This document shows, in pieces, positions 33,417-44,989 of a DNA stretch of 64,000 nucleotides; positions within the stretch are counted from its first letter, which is position 1, and each line of letters starts with the position of its first letter. Source of the stretch: Nageia nagi (Eukaryota > Pinophyta). The stretch is taken from the NCBI GenBank assembly GCA_050084985.1, contig JBITNC010000001.1:43586001-43650000 (forward strand), in the 5' to 3' direction. Below the pieces are notes generated by a model. It saw only the letters and a program-made list of their open reading frames with translations, searched no databases and was not told the origin of the DNA. The position numbers were made by a program, and so were the translations under genes.

Positions 33417-34930
33417 TTCACTCTCCCTTGAGAAAAACTTCACCAACCTGATAGCATCTCTAAGCTTACAGAATTGAGCTTCCAAGAGGGGCTTGATGAA
33501 CAAATCAGTGGAGTTTAAGGTGGATGGATAATATTCCAAGTGTATGATGCCATCAAGAACCTTCTTCTTGATAAAATGGGCCTAGATTTCTACATGTTTT
33601 ATTCTCTAATGGAAAATAGGATTCTTAGCCAAAGAGATCACCAACTAATTATTTGAAGAAATCAAAGATGATCCATCTTGCTCACACCTAATTTCTTTCA
33701 AAAGATGCTTTATCCAAATAGCTTCCTTGGTTACAATAAACATGGAATGATATTTAGTTTCTATGTTGAAAATAAAAATAGTAGGATGCTTCTTGAAAGC
33801 CCAAGGGATAGCACCTGAACCAATGTTAAACACATATGTAGAGGTTGATTTGCTATCATCTCTATCTCTCTCATAGTCAAAATCTAAGAATCTAGAGAGA
33901 AAAATGAGGGTAACTTAGAATACTTGAGAGTAAGATTCTTAGTCTTTCCAACATACTTTAATATTTTCTTAACAACATTGAGGTGCTCAACATATGATTT
34001 TCACATGAATCGAGCCATTAGATTCACTACAAAGGTAATATCTAGCTTGAAAATAGTCAAATAAAAAAGACTACTAATTAATTACTTGTAAGTTATAGCA
34101 TTAGCTAACTAAGAGTTGGAGCTCAAAGAAATAGTGATTCTAGGAGAGATTGGGATCATAGCATATCTACATTTCTCCATTCCAAACTTTTGCAAGATGT
34201 TTGATATATACTTAGATTGATTGAGATAAGTACAATATTTTTATTGATACACTTGCATTCCAAGATAGTAGTGTAAGAGATCAAGATAAGTCATTTCAAA
34301 CATTGCCTTAAGTTTCAATATGCACTCTTGAATGATTTTATCATTGTTGTCAGTAATCAAAAGATCATCCACATAAAGAATAATCAATATCATGTCTTTT
34401 CCTTGAGTAAGCACATATAAATTAGAGTCTAAAAAGCACTTGAAGAACCCAATGTTTGAAAAATATCTTGAAATCTTTCTATACTAAGCTGTAGGTGCAT
34501 GCTTAAATCTATATAATGACTTCTTTAGCTTGCACATAAAAGAATCTTTGCCTTCCACAATGAACCCTGTTGGTTGATTCATGAAGATTTCTACATCTAT
34601 GTCACCATTGAAGAATGCACTCTTAACATTAAGTTGAAAAACTTTTCATCCTTGAGCTGTACAAAGAGTAAGGATAATTCTCATAGTAGGCATATTTTCC
34701 ATAGGATCAAAGGTTTTCTCATAATCTATACCATATTTTTGACTAAAACCTTTGGCTACTAACCTTGCCTTGTATTTTTCAATATCTCTAACTGAATTAT
34801 ACTTAACTTTGTAGATCCAATTATTACCAATTACATTTTGCTCATTGGAAAAAGGAATCAAATCCCAAGTTTTATTTTTCATAAGTGCTCCATACTCCAC
34901 TTTCATGGCTTCCATCTAGCATTCATGTTT
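33417..34930 (-). pseudogene. element B reverse transcriptase and RNase H
   Basis: Reverse transcriptase begins with MEAMKVEYGALMKNKTWDLI, then NNWIYKVKYNSVRDIEKYKA, RLVAKGFSQKYGIDYEKTFD. The catalytic block near 34360-34385 reads LIILYVDDLLIT with intact YVDD. RNase H includes FNIGSGAIPWAFKK, IETKYHSMFIVTKEAIWIKH and LLKEIRCEQDGSSLISSNN, ending with a decayed HFIKKKVLDG and LEYYPSTLNS tail. RNase H normally has E in STxEAEY; here it reads NIETKYHS. Stops and frameshifts occur between blocks. Confidence 0.88.
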
Positions 34931-35199
34931 AAAATTTTCTTTGAAGGTTGAGGGCTCATGCTTGTTGTCAATCTTGAAAAATAAGAATTTATTCAAGGTC
35001 ATGCTCCTTGTTACCCTTTTTTTAAAGAATTTAGTTCCTAAGGTGACTTATCTAGATCAATATCTAACCAACTAGGTGCAACTAAAGAGTCCTTTGGATC
35101 ATCAACATCCTCATTAGAAGTAGATTCTTTAGGAAGTTCATTTAACTTTACATCCATTGAAATAAACACAGCTTTGTAGAATGGAGAGTAGAGCCTATA

Positions 35200-36085
35200 G
35201 CCTCTATGCTAATTGTCAAAACCCATAAAAATGCATTTTTTAATCTTTTTGTCTAACTTCTTCATTTTCTTAGAAATTATGTAGGAGAATGCTTCACAAC
35301 CAAACACCCTAAGGTGTGAAATGTTATATTTTCTTTCTAACCATGCCTCACAAGGAGTTTTACTTTGAGTGGTTTTTATGAGACACCTATTCAAGGTGTA
35401 AATATTAGTATTCATAGCTTCACATCACAAGAAACTAGGAATATTACCCAACATGCATCTAACCATTTCTATAATTATTCTATTTTCCTTTTAGTAACAC
35501 CATTTTATTGATGAGTGTAAAGAATCATAAATTGCTTCTTGATTTCATACTTAGCATAATAGTAATTGAACTCATTACTATTGTATTCTCCCCCATTATT
35601 TGATTTTAACATATTGATTTTAATATTAGTTTTATTTTCAATAAAGGCCTTAAAATCCTTAAAAATCTCAAAGGTTTGATCCTTATACTCAAGTAGATAC
35701 CCAAAGGTCATTTTACTAAAGTCATTAATAAAGGTCAAGATGTAAGATGCTTCCTAAAGTGACTTAGTCTAAAATGGAACCATCAAATCTGAATGCACAA
35801 GTTGAAGAGGTTGGGATGCTCTTGTTGCCTTATATTTTTTCAAACTTTTATCTATGCATCTTACCAAGAATATGCTTCTTGCATAGACTAATTGAAGGAG
35901 AAATTGAAGGTAAACCTTCCATAAGTTTTTGATCTTTCATGAATTGAATACTCTTGTAGTTAAGGTGATCTAAATGATAGTGCCAAATATTTCCTCTAGA
36001 ACACACACTTATAGCAAGACACATCTTTGATGAAACTTGATCCATAATGTAAATATCATCTTCCACTAATCCTTTAACCAAAGTG
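35200..36085 (-). pseudogene. element B integrase
   Basis: GAG-pre-integrase block: GNIWHYHLDHLNYKSIQFMK, then KHILGKMH, the zinc-binding HHCC region with one Cys lost (LCKKHILG for CxxC). Core: MTFINDFSKMTFGYLLEYKD and MLKSNNGGEYNSNEFNYY, where the DNGGEY Asp has become Asn. C-terminal part: YTLNRCLIKTTQSKTPCEAW, SHLRVFGCEAFSYIISKKMK and KKCIFMGFDN. The loss of one core Asp and the frameshifts make it inactive. Confidence 0.85.
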
Positions 36086-37369
36086 GCAAGTATTTTCTTA
36101 ATGCACTAGGATTGAGAGTCAAACTCAAAAAAGTACCCTTTTCTAGCAACCTGGATCATAGAGAGAAGGTTCATTCTAAGCTTAAGAACATAGAGCACAT
36201 TATCATGAACCTTCTCATGAATCAACACACTTCCAATTCCTTGGACTTCAAGGCTAGATTTATCACCTATTACAACTGCATCTTTTCTATACTTGTAAAA
36301 GTTTTCAAACTTATCCTTTTCAAAGCATAGGTGATTAGTGCAACCAAAGTCAACAATCTAATCAGACAAAAAAGAGTAAGACATGGAGTAGAGTACCATA
36401 GGAAAATCAATTTGAATATTCTTCTTTCATTTGAAGTTCTTTATATTTCTATTGCCTTTATTCTTTTCGCTCTCTTTTCTTTTTGTAGTAATCAACTTAT
36501 TTATGACCTTATATGCCACAATAGTTACAATTACCTTCAAATTTTTTCTTAGGATATGGATTGTTTGTTTTACCTTTTTCATATCTTTTCTTGAAGTGAT
36601 TATTATTATCGTTGTTCCCGTTGCTACCATTGTTACTATTATTCCTGTTGTTATTGTATCTATTTCCTCTTTTCTCAAACCTTTTGAAGGAAGAAGGATA
36701 AGATTTATTTTGATGGTTGAACTTCTTGTTGAAAGGAGTTTTGGTTATTCTAATAGCAATGTTATTATCCTTAGGAGAAGAAATCAACACCTTTTTGTTA
36801 AGGGTTTTCTCATGCTTTAAAAGGAGCCTAGAAAGGTTCTCAAGGGAGAAGATTTCTTCTTCATCATCAAGCCTTATTTCCATAACCATCACAAAGTTTT
36901 TAAACTTTGAAGAAAGGATTTGAAGAATTATGAAGACCATAAACTTATCATTGATTCAATTGCATCCATAAGCAATAATTTGGTCCTTAGGTCAATGATT
37001 TTGTCCAAGTAGATAGCCACATTTTTATCTTCCCCTTCATGATATTGAAATAACTTTTAGAGAATGGTAAACCTTCTTAAGAAATTTGAACCAATGTAGA
37101 TTTTCTTAAGCTTATCCCAAGTTTTCTTTACCAAGGTTGAAGAGGAAATTATCAAAAACACATCATCTAAAACTACATGGAAGATCATGAAGGTTGCCAA
37201 CTCATTCTTTGTGTTGTAATCCTCTATGTCTTCTCATCTATAGGAGGTATAAGGTTCTCATTTATTATTTGCCAAAGCTTCTTTGCTTGCAATTTAGCTC
37301 TCATCCAGGTTCCCAAATACCAAAATTGGAATCATTAAGAATGTGTTTGGGTAAAAAGGAGTCTCCTAT
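36085..37369 (-). pseudogene. element B gag and protease
   Basis: The N-terminus is recognisable (GDSFLPKHILNDSNFGIW-like), but the start codon aligned to that of element A is ATA at 37367-37369, not ATG. The middle contains EIRLDDEEEIFSLENLSRLL. An Asn-rich linker (RYNNNRNNSNNGSNGNND) precedes the zinc knuckle CNYCGI, a stop, then GHK. The protease shows IVDFGCTNHLCFEKDKFENF, where the catalytic DSG has become DFG, followed by LEVQGIGSVLI and NVLYVLKLRMN. Frames are broken. Confidence 0.85.
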
Positions 37370-39918
37370 TTGATACACAAGGATGTGAAAAAGTAATAAG
37401 CTTGTGGTTCAATAAATAACATTATATGTTAAATTTTAACCAAGTAAATAATACTATTAAATTTAACACTAGAGAAATGCTTGATTTGATTCATAAGTGC
37501 AAATGTTTTACAACTCAAATAATAATCCATGTACCCAAATATATTTCTGTTATTTTTTTATCTAAATATAGGCCTTTACCTAGATGCCCACATAAGAGGA
37601 GCCCAAGTACTATCAATCTTCAACTATTTTGCCTTGGTTAGTATTATACTCTTATAAGGAGAAGTACCTACTATTTTTTAAGGTTATGAATTTTATTGGA
37701 TCAGCCAAATTATTAATCTTGATTAGGTTTTAAGTTGTCCTCTTAGGTTATCAAGATAATCTCTAAATGGTCATGCAAACATGTGGTATCAATACACACA
37801 TGCCTGTCCACCTATTGGAGTTCTATTGAAACCAACAAAGGAATTAGGGGAAATTGAAAAGTATAGAATTTTCACCATTTGGATCATTGAACTTAAAGGA
37901 TCTAGTCCATCTATCCTCACCTCATGGCTACCTAAACAAGTCATGTTGCAGAATGTACATGCAAATGTGTTCATTTTAGGGGGTTGCTTATTTCAATGTT
38001 TATGATTTTTGCATAAGTAAATAAAGAAAAAGTGCTAAACAATGAGTAAAGTGCATAAATTAAACATCATCTATCCATAACATGGAACCTTAGGAGTCCA
38101 ATGGGTTTTGTTTACTAACCCCTAGAGGACATTTTTACATAGGTCCACAAATTTGCATAAGTTAACTTTGCAAAAAAAAAGAAGATATATACTCATGCAT
38201 TAATTCCATAATTTGCATAAGTTAACTTTGCATAAAGGATAAATACTCAACATGCATTATTAACTAACAAATAAGTTCTTAAAAAACATGCATTAAGCTT
38301 AAAAAATTAAGTACTTAAGCATGCATTATTAACTTAACAAATAAGTTTAACATGCATTTAACTTAAGATTTAAGTACTAAGCATAAGAATGCAACATCTT
38401 TAAAGTAAAATTTAGTACTAAGCATAAGTATGCAACTCTTTAAACTTAAAGTAAAAAATTTATACAAAGTTACCCCCCTTTTTAGTTAAAGATTTATCCT
38501 TAAAACTAGCATACTAAATAATTTATCCTTAAAAGTATTTGCATGCTAAAAATTCTAAGTATGTATTTATATTAATATTTTAAGTAAAAAAAATTCCCCC
38601 TTTTTACTTAAAGAGTAGCATAGATAAATTAAAGTAGCATTCTTCTTTTTTTTTTTATAAAAAAATTAAACTAATAATTTGCTTAGGTAAATTAAAAACT
38701 TAAGCAAATAAAATCTCCATTTTAGGAGTAATGATGAAAATATACTTTAACATTAATGTAATTTGGACAGTCTATCTACTTTACAACTATCTTAAAGGTA
38801 ATTCATGATGAGTAAAAAAAGTGAAGTATACATTTACACAAGTCATGATTGCTATTAGAGGCATTAAATACTAAAGGATTTCTTGCAAGAAAGTCCAAAA
38901 TTAATGTTTGAAGTAAACAACAAAGCAAAAAGGTAAAGGAGGAGGGATGTGCTAAAGGCAACAACAAAAAAATTAATTACAAGTAAAACAATGAGGTGAA
39001 GGGGATGAGACTAGGGCTACGGTGAGCAAGGTGAAGAGATGGCCATGCAAGAGGAGGGATCATGGTGGAGGTGGTAAACTCATGGTGGGTATAGAGGATA
39101 AGAGCTATAAATACTTTAATAGTGAAAGTGGTAATCAGAGGGGAGAGGAAGGAGCCCATGAAGAAGGAGTGAACTGAACATGAGGTTATAGTTTAATTGC
39201 ATGAAGGAGGCCATAGTTTAATCATGTAGGGAATTGAACAATGAAAGGAGATGAGATTCTTGATAGAATCTTACTAGCTAGCTGCTCTATCGGATCTGAG
39301 AACCAAGGAAAAGATAAATTCGAATAGGTTGGCTAGTTACAAAATAAATTACATAGGTGATGAAACGATGTTGAGGATTTAGAGCCACCACCTAAGCTGG
39401 ACTCCATCATTCCAACCTATTCAATAGTCTGGTGCACCCCACTAACTAAATATATTGAGAAATCAAATTTTGTTATGAAATTTTTTTATATATGTATATA
39501 TACAAAACATATATATATATATATATATATAAAACTTATCTCTCCCTTTTTTTAAATATATATATATATATATATATATACACATGATACATTTAATTGT
39601 AAAACATTTCAAATTTCTACACTAGGGTGTAGAAAAAAATGCAAAATTTCATTACAAACTTCATAACAAAATCTTCTTGCTATTTTTAAGCAACTTTAAC
39701 CACAAATTATAACTAAAAAAAAAATGTTAGTATGTAGAAATTATAACAATATATTGTTATATTAATAAAAAAGATTGCAACTAACAAAAAAAATGTTAGT
39801 ATCATTTAAAAAAAAGGTTATACCTTTAAAACTCTTTTACCTCACAATGAAGAGTAGGTTAAAGACCTCCAAGTTGAATTCCTTCAACCATAGCAATAAG
39901 AAGAGCTTCCACACCAAG
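37370..39918 (-). other. long leader of element B
   Basis: About 2.5 kb from primer site to gag. It has two TA tracts (39508-39531 and 39555-39581), a modestly GC-richer part (38990-39310) and the segment shared with A and C (37550-37800). Recurrent CATGCATTA and ACTTAAG words at 38200-38420 suggest local repeats. No gene recognised. Confidence 0.75.
39508..39581. repeat. two (TA)n tracts in element B leader
   Basis: TA runs at 39508-39531 and 39555-39581 separated by a T/C-rich spacer, about 350-420 bp inside the 5' LTR. Confidence 0.92.
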
Positions 39919-39929
39919 CTATGATACCA
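39918..39929 (-). promoter_or_regulatory. tRNA-Met primer binding site of element B
   Basis: The minus strand reads TGGTATCATAGC two bases inside the 5' LTR. It differs by one base (ATAGC for AGAGC) from the sites of G1, C and D. Confidence 0.85.
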
Positions 39930-39931
39930 AA

Positions 39932-40434
39932 TGGGAGAGTTGAACTATAAACTAAACAACTGTAAACTTCTAAGATCACATGAAAGCTCATAAACATAAC
40001 TAGCAAACTCATAAAGCAATCTCACAATGTAACACAAGATGTAAGTAGTTCCTCCAACTATGAGTACATCCACTAACTAGATCTTTACTTCGATCACAAA
40101 TATGAACTCTCTTACAATCCGCCTAATCTCAACTCCTAAGCACTATCTTATAGCATAACTTTACTCCACAAATTGGTATATGATCCAAAGAGGGAGCCTT
40201 CTATTTATGAGCCAAAATCTCTCTTTGGATCACCCTTTTACCCAATGTACAAAAGCATGACATGCACATCCTTTTACTCAAGGGGCATGCTCATGACATG
40301 GAGTGTAGGAGAAGTAACATTATCATATTCACTTAAAAATACTTAAGGTATCAAAATGATACCCTTAAGTATTAGTGAACATATATAGAAGATTATTATA
40401 AAACATTTATAATAATGCATTATACATTCCAATA
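39932..40434 (-). repeat. 5' LTR of element B
   Basis: Begins TGGGAGAGTTGAACTATAAA and ends CATTCCAATA on the plus strand. The final CA has become TA. A TATA-like box reads CTCATAAATAG on the minus strand (40201-40211). Confidence 0.9.
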
Positions 40435-40439
40435 GTATG
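40435..40439. repeat. target site duplication of element B, right copy
   Basis: GTATG, one mismatch from ATATG at 32216-32220. Confidence 0.7.
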
Positions 40440-40479
40440 TATCATGCATGCTCTATAATTATTGCATGATACACATAAA

Positions 40480-40630
40480 ATGGGTGTTTTGAAAATTAAA
40501 GTCCCATACACATATAAAATAATTCTCATGCCTTGTGTATTGTTTCATATTTTGCATACATGCCTATCAGGGTAGTCACAAGCACAAGATGCATAATGCA
40601 AACATAGTTTCATGGTTTGTAATGATTGTA
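40480..40630 (-). pseudogene. PPR protein relic 7
   Basis: The minus strand reads LVLVTTLIGMYAKYETIHKA, a stop, then ELFYMCMG, matching VVVxNALIxMYAKCG-x-IHKAxELF. It is one short fragment with a stop, related to relics 4-6 on the other side of elements A and B. Confidence 0.65.
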
Positions 40631-40799
40631 GGATTCATGGGCTTTCTAAAAGAATACATAAATATTCAAAGTGCTAATTTCCCCTAAGTACCAAAAATGA
40701 CGATAAACCTTGAATTGGTTGTGTGGATGTGTCAGATGAAAATAATGGCATATTTTGTTATCTTCTTCATTGCAGGGCCTATATTAGAACTTTTTTACA

Positions 40800-41320
40800 A
40801 ATAAATTATGAATGATTTAAATACACCATATGATGTGATATGAAATTAATTAAATATACCAAATTCCCCTCTTCTCTTCAACCCCTTAGCTTGAAAAAAT
40901 TGAAATGACAAAAATATTCTAAGTGATCACCTAAGCTCCTTGTGTGTGTCTTTTTTTTTGGTTTTCACTATATGATGTGAAATGAAATTATTTAAATACA
41001 TATGATCCAAAAACTAGCTTGGATAAGGAAAGCCATTATTCAAAATTTGATATGAAATGATTTAAATACACCATATGATCCAAAAATTAGCTTGGAGAAT
41101 GAAAGCAATAGTTCAACATGTGATCTAAAATTATTTAAGCACACCATATAATTCAAAACCTCAAAATTATGAAAACATTCCAAATGTCCACCTAAGTTAG
41201 AAAAAATATGCTTGTAATACATAACCAAACACAAAAACAACATATGGTACCCAAGTGGTTCATTAGATTAGAGTTTAAGGGAATCCTTATTGTAGCCATG
41301 AATTGCATTTTCTCCAACCA
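40800..41320. other. dispersed repeat debris
   Basis: ATGATCCAAAAACTAGCTTG and ATGTGAT(A/G)TGAAAT words repeat at 40990, 41060 and 41110 and also occur at 21330-21400 in the opposite orientation. Near 40870 there is a complement of the GGGGTTGGA-type repeat seen at 18850 and 30920. Confidence 0.5.
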
Positions 41321-41324
41321 TTGT

Positions 41325-41720
41325 AGTACATGAGATTGTGTCTACATCATGCATCATCCAAATTTTGCATTCATATCTATCAGGTTTTATATTCCATTTT
41401 ATTTATTTCAAAATATACTACTTGGATGTGTAGATGTGTCTACTTGGTGCTTGTAAATTGAAATATTACAGTAGCAGTATTGTAGAGAATTTTTGAATCA
41501 TTTGAGAAATAATACTTGATTATAATTATGGCATTCATGATCATTTAAGCATAATTGTAGAGCATATTTGAATCCTATTGAGCTTATTCAAAAAATTATG
41601 TTTGCATCATGCATCTTGTCAAACAATTCCCATATGTTGCATCATGTGTTTGTATCATGCAATCATTGCAGATAATGAAATTGTGTTTGTATCATGCATC
41701 TTGTTGAATAATTCCTAGGC
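41325..41720 (-). pseudogene. PPR protein relic 8, several pieces
   Basis: Three decayed pieces on the minus strand: LIDMNAKFG-like sequence with MMHDVDTISCTTM (41325-41395), and two copies of FDKMHDANI-like sequence (about 41590-41640 and 41680-41710). All match the LFDKMHDANVVSW part of relic 4. Between them lies sequence of the 106-115-bp array family (41390-41470). The fragments are short and full of stops. Confidence 0.5.
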
Positions 41721-42059
41721 CTTTTATCATGCATCTACTTAAAAGTTCATAATTTCTTATCATATGGTGGGCTTGGATCATTTCATATCATATTTTTGAA
41801 GCATCTAGGTTAGTTTTATGGTAAGATAATGATGATACATGTATTGAGAGTTTCTAATTCATAATGTTTTGAATAGGTTATCCTTGGGGAAAGATATCTT
41901 ATTTTTTAATTATTGAGGTAAGATAACATAGCTTTTAAATTTTTGGTTTGAACAGTTTCAAAGTATATATGGTGCTTGGTTAGTTCCATTAGGCCATCCT
42001 TCAGGATTCCAAGAACAACATCATAATTAGGCTCATTATGATTGATCTAGGCTGACCTA

Positions 42060-42368
42060 TTTATTTTTAAATATGATAACTATGTGGTGGTTTTTAACTA
42101 TCATATATAACCATAAAGTGATGGCTCAAATTGCCACCTTAAAAAAATGAGGCAGGTTCAGGGGCAGTTATAGTTGCTTGCATTGGTTAATATAGTAGTA
42201 GTTTATAACCATCGTTGTTTGATATTAGAAGATAATTTTGCATGACATATACTGATGATTTTTATTCATCATAGTATAGAGGGTACTTTTGGTGGTGAGA
42301 AGATAACCATTGAGAAATATTATAGGTGGTGGTTTATAACCTCCCCTAAAGCCCTTTTTGGTCTAGTG
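42060..42368 (-). mobile_element. CACTA-like transposon terminus
   Basis: Read on the minus strand from 42368 the sequence begins CACTAGACCAAAAAGGGC then TTTAGGGGAGGTTATAAACC, a convincing CACTA (En/Spm-type) end. Inside, GTGGTGGTTTATAACC and related words repeat in both orientations at about 42100, 42190 and 42335, as expected for subterminal transposase-binding repeats. No transposase was recognised, and the opposite end is not certain; weak candidates lie at 18635 and 16375. Confidence 0.5.
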
Positions 42369-42689
42369 AGCCTTTGATTTTTGTCAACTATTTTATCAAA
42401 TAGAAGGTGCTTGTGTAAAACTATCCCCTACAATCCCTTATTTGCACATGAGTCCTAATATAAAACATATATTTACTTATTCTAGGCACAACAATGTGGT
42501 TGTAAGGGGGGTAGTAGCCCCCTAATTAGCTAATGGCTTTGGTCAAAGGTTGAGCAAAATTTTTGGGTCTATTTTAGAAATAGCACTATTCTTGTAAAAC
42601 CTATTTTTAGGAGTGGTTATTTTTAGTGGTGAATTTGGACTATTGATATTTAATTCATAGATTTATTTCTCCATTTTAAAAGAGAATTT

Positions 42690-42982
42690 TGTATGAAGGA
42701 AATATCATTGTATTAGAGTAATGCTAGGGTTTGAGAATACGAGAGCTTGTGAGGGAATAAGGAGATAGTGCATTAGGGTTGATGTGGATTGTAATCCCTC
42801 TATTTTTTGGACTATGATAAAGATTTGATTGGTAGTTTCTTTAAGAACATAGCCTATACTAGGTAAGCCTCATTAAATACTATGTTAATCTCATGTGTGA
42901 GTTTTCTTAGTTATTTGATTTACTTACTTTTGCAAGTTTTATTCCATATATATATTTTTCTTAAATCTATATATACCCAACA
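42690..42982 (+). repeat. possible LTR relic
   Basis: Contains ATAGCCTATACTAGGTAAGC, similar to the block TAGCCTACACTGGGTGAACC at 20440 in the other possible solo LTR, followed by a T-rich part ending ATACCCAACA. The layout fits the R/U5 end of a plant copia LTR. The upstream boundary, partner and target duplication are not visible. Confidence 0.35.
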
Positions 42983-43825
42983 ATTCTCTATTTATAGGCT
43001 ATAGAAGGTATCTATATTTTTCTTCAACTTGAATTTTAAAATACATTATATCTCCATCTTAGAAATATCTATGAGATGCCACATGGATCTTTTTCCACAT
43101 AGCTATTTTTTAGAAACCCATTTTAAATATCAACTAGTTCCTTGTCATCACATGTCCTTGCACTACATAATCCTATGGATAATTTTAGAACATATATATT
43201 CTAGATATTACCCATGGATATTTCTTCCACTTACCATTACTTACTTTTTCCATTTACCATTTGTCGTTTTCCATTTACCTTTTACTATTTACCATTTATT
43301 GTTTACTATTTTACTTTTTACTAGACTTCACTAACTTAAATACCCCATAGTAAACTTGTACTACTAATTATTGTTACATTGATATCTATTTATTTTTGCT
43401 ACATCATTATCTCATTATGGTTTTCATTGTAGCTTATTGGTGGGTGTTGTTATCTTACACAATAAGTTGGCTACTAGGCACTATTACCGATTATGACATA
43501 TACCAATTACATAGAGATACTATATATTTACTAGAAAAATTTAACAATGATAATTCCTTCTTTTGTTGACTTGGTGGTTATTTTATCATGCTTCCCTCTT
43601 TTAATTCTTCTTTTGATTCCTTCTTTAATTATATTTTTTGTTTCTTTTCTTATTCCATAACTTGTTTCTCTATAATATCTTCTTGTTCATCCTTTTCTTT
43701 ATTCTTTAACTCTATTTCATATTCATGATCTTCAACCTATTTTGCTATCATATCTTGTTGTTCTTCCTTTGATTTATTCTTTATCTCTATTTTAGATTCC
43801 TTTTCCTTTTATTAACCTATTTCTT
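42983..43825. other. low-complexity, pyrimidine-rich sequence
   Basis: Contains CCATTTACC/TTTACTATTT repeats at 43225-43325 and TTCTTTT-rich sequence at 43600-43820, which may encode the Lys/Glu-rich spacer upstream of a gypsy protease on the minus strand. No gene is supported. Confidence 0.45.
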
Positions 43826-43827
43826 TC

Positions 43828-44121
43828 TCATGTTTTCTTATTTTTCTCTATGTATTTTCTTTGGATAATAAAAGAAATATCATGTATTGTTATCTTCTTT
43901 TTCTTATACCAAAGTTTCATGATCTTCTTTTCAATGTTAATATTAATAGTGCCTAATGATTTCAACCAAGGATAAGCAAGAACAATATCTACCCCATTCA
44001 TTTCCATACTATAATAATTATAATGTAAAATATATTTATCCATAGTAACCTTCAAGTATTTAATAATACACTTGAGTATCTGGATGTTATGAGTCCCACC
44101 ATTGAGGAGATGCTTACTCAT
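43828..44121 (-). pseudogene. Ty3/gypsy protease fragment
   Basis: A 97-codon minus-strand frame ends in MNGVDIVLAYPWLKSLGTIN then INIEKKIMKLWYKKKKITI. This matches the C-terminal half of plant gypsy retropepsins (MDGVDVVLGYPWLESLGTI). The N-terminal catalytic block is decayed: LLNGGTHNIQI appears where DSGATHNFI is expected, so the active Asp is gone. No neighbouring pol domains were found on this strand, so it is an isolated remnant. Confidence 0.6.
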
Positions 44122-44651
44122 CCTTTTGAAAATAAAACTTTATTGATAAGTAAAACTAGTTTCTTCAAGTTTAGTGGAGCATGTTGTAGAGAGTGAAGAT
44201 ATTCCTCTCACTTATATTAGCATGGGCATAATAGAGAAATATGATTTCATGGAGTATTCATGCTAATATTTTAGAGTGTAGTAACATGACTTCAAAGAAT
44301 AGCAGGAGGACTTTAGAGCACAAAAGAAGCATGGTGGTTTCTTTGTTGACTCTTCTAGCTTATTCTTTTTGTTTTCCACTCCTTGGCAATAATATAATCA
44401 TTATATTGGTGATAGTTTAATACAAAATGGGATTCTATTCAACTTTTATATTTTGTTATCTACTTTGAACAACTTGGATTCTTAGTTCTTTACTCTCTCT
44501 ATTATTCATGGAGAAATTATACTTTGTATTTTGGAAATCTTTTAGGATAAATCTTGTCAAAGAGGTTGGCAATGTAGTGATCCTTCATAGTAGATTAGTA
44601 GGCTATTATGTTGTGATGTGTGGTATGTATAAGCTTTGAGAAAAAAACTTG

Positions 44652-44985
44652 TTTAAGGGGGTGATAATATTATGACCCCATAATATATTATTAATGTTAT
44701 ATTAGTATCTACACCACATGTATTACGTATGGAAGATGACAGGTTAAAGAGGGCTATATATAGGAGATCCTTTCCCATTGTAAATCATCTAAAAATAAAA
44801 TAAGGTTTTGAGGAGAGAACTTGTTCTTTGGGATATTCCCCCCTCGAAGTGGGAAAGGTGATTTTGTTATTTTAATAAGTAGTATTTTATAATGGTTTTA
44901 CATATTGAATTGGTATTTGCATAATGGAGTGGTTTTATATGTATTTTTTAATAAATGTGTGTAGACATTGAAAAAATGCATGTTT
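44652..44985 (+). repeat. possible gypsy purine tract and LTR start
   Basis: TTAAGGGGGTGATAATATTA then TGACCCCATAATAT looks like a polypurine tract followed by an LTR start (TGATAATATT at 44662). A CTATATATAGGAG TATA-like box lies about 90 bp further on. The right boundary is unknown and no second LTR was found. It runs opposite to the protease fragment at 43828-44121, so the two are probably unrelated. Confidence 0.3.
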
Positions 44986-44989
44986 CCCT

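Larger units (their letters stand above)
32221..40434 (-). mobile_element. Ty1/copia element B, defective
   Basis: Minus-strand element with LTRs 32221-32709 and 39932-40434, a near-perfect 5-bp target duplication, a tRNA-Met-type primer site and a strong purine tract. The domain order is gag, protease, integrase, reverse transcriptase, RNase H. The YVDD catalytic block survives, but frames are interrupted repeatedly and the gag start codon is ATA. It is closely related to element C and more distantly to A. Confidence 0.93.

Noticed and set aside
36431-36820. Hydrophobic 129-codon plus-strand frame that looks like a membrane protein
   Set aside because: It is the antisense shadow of the gag region of element B; the Asn- and Lys-rich minus-strand codons read as Ile, Val and Phe.
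18635-42368. A single CACTA transposon spanning 18.6-42.4 kb
   Set aside because: The left end matches only weakly (CATTA, several mismatches) and no transposase or 3-bp target duplication was confirmed, so it is kept only as a finding to test.
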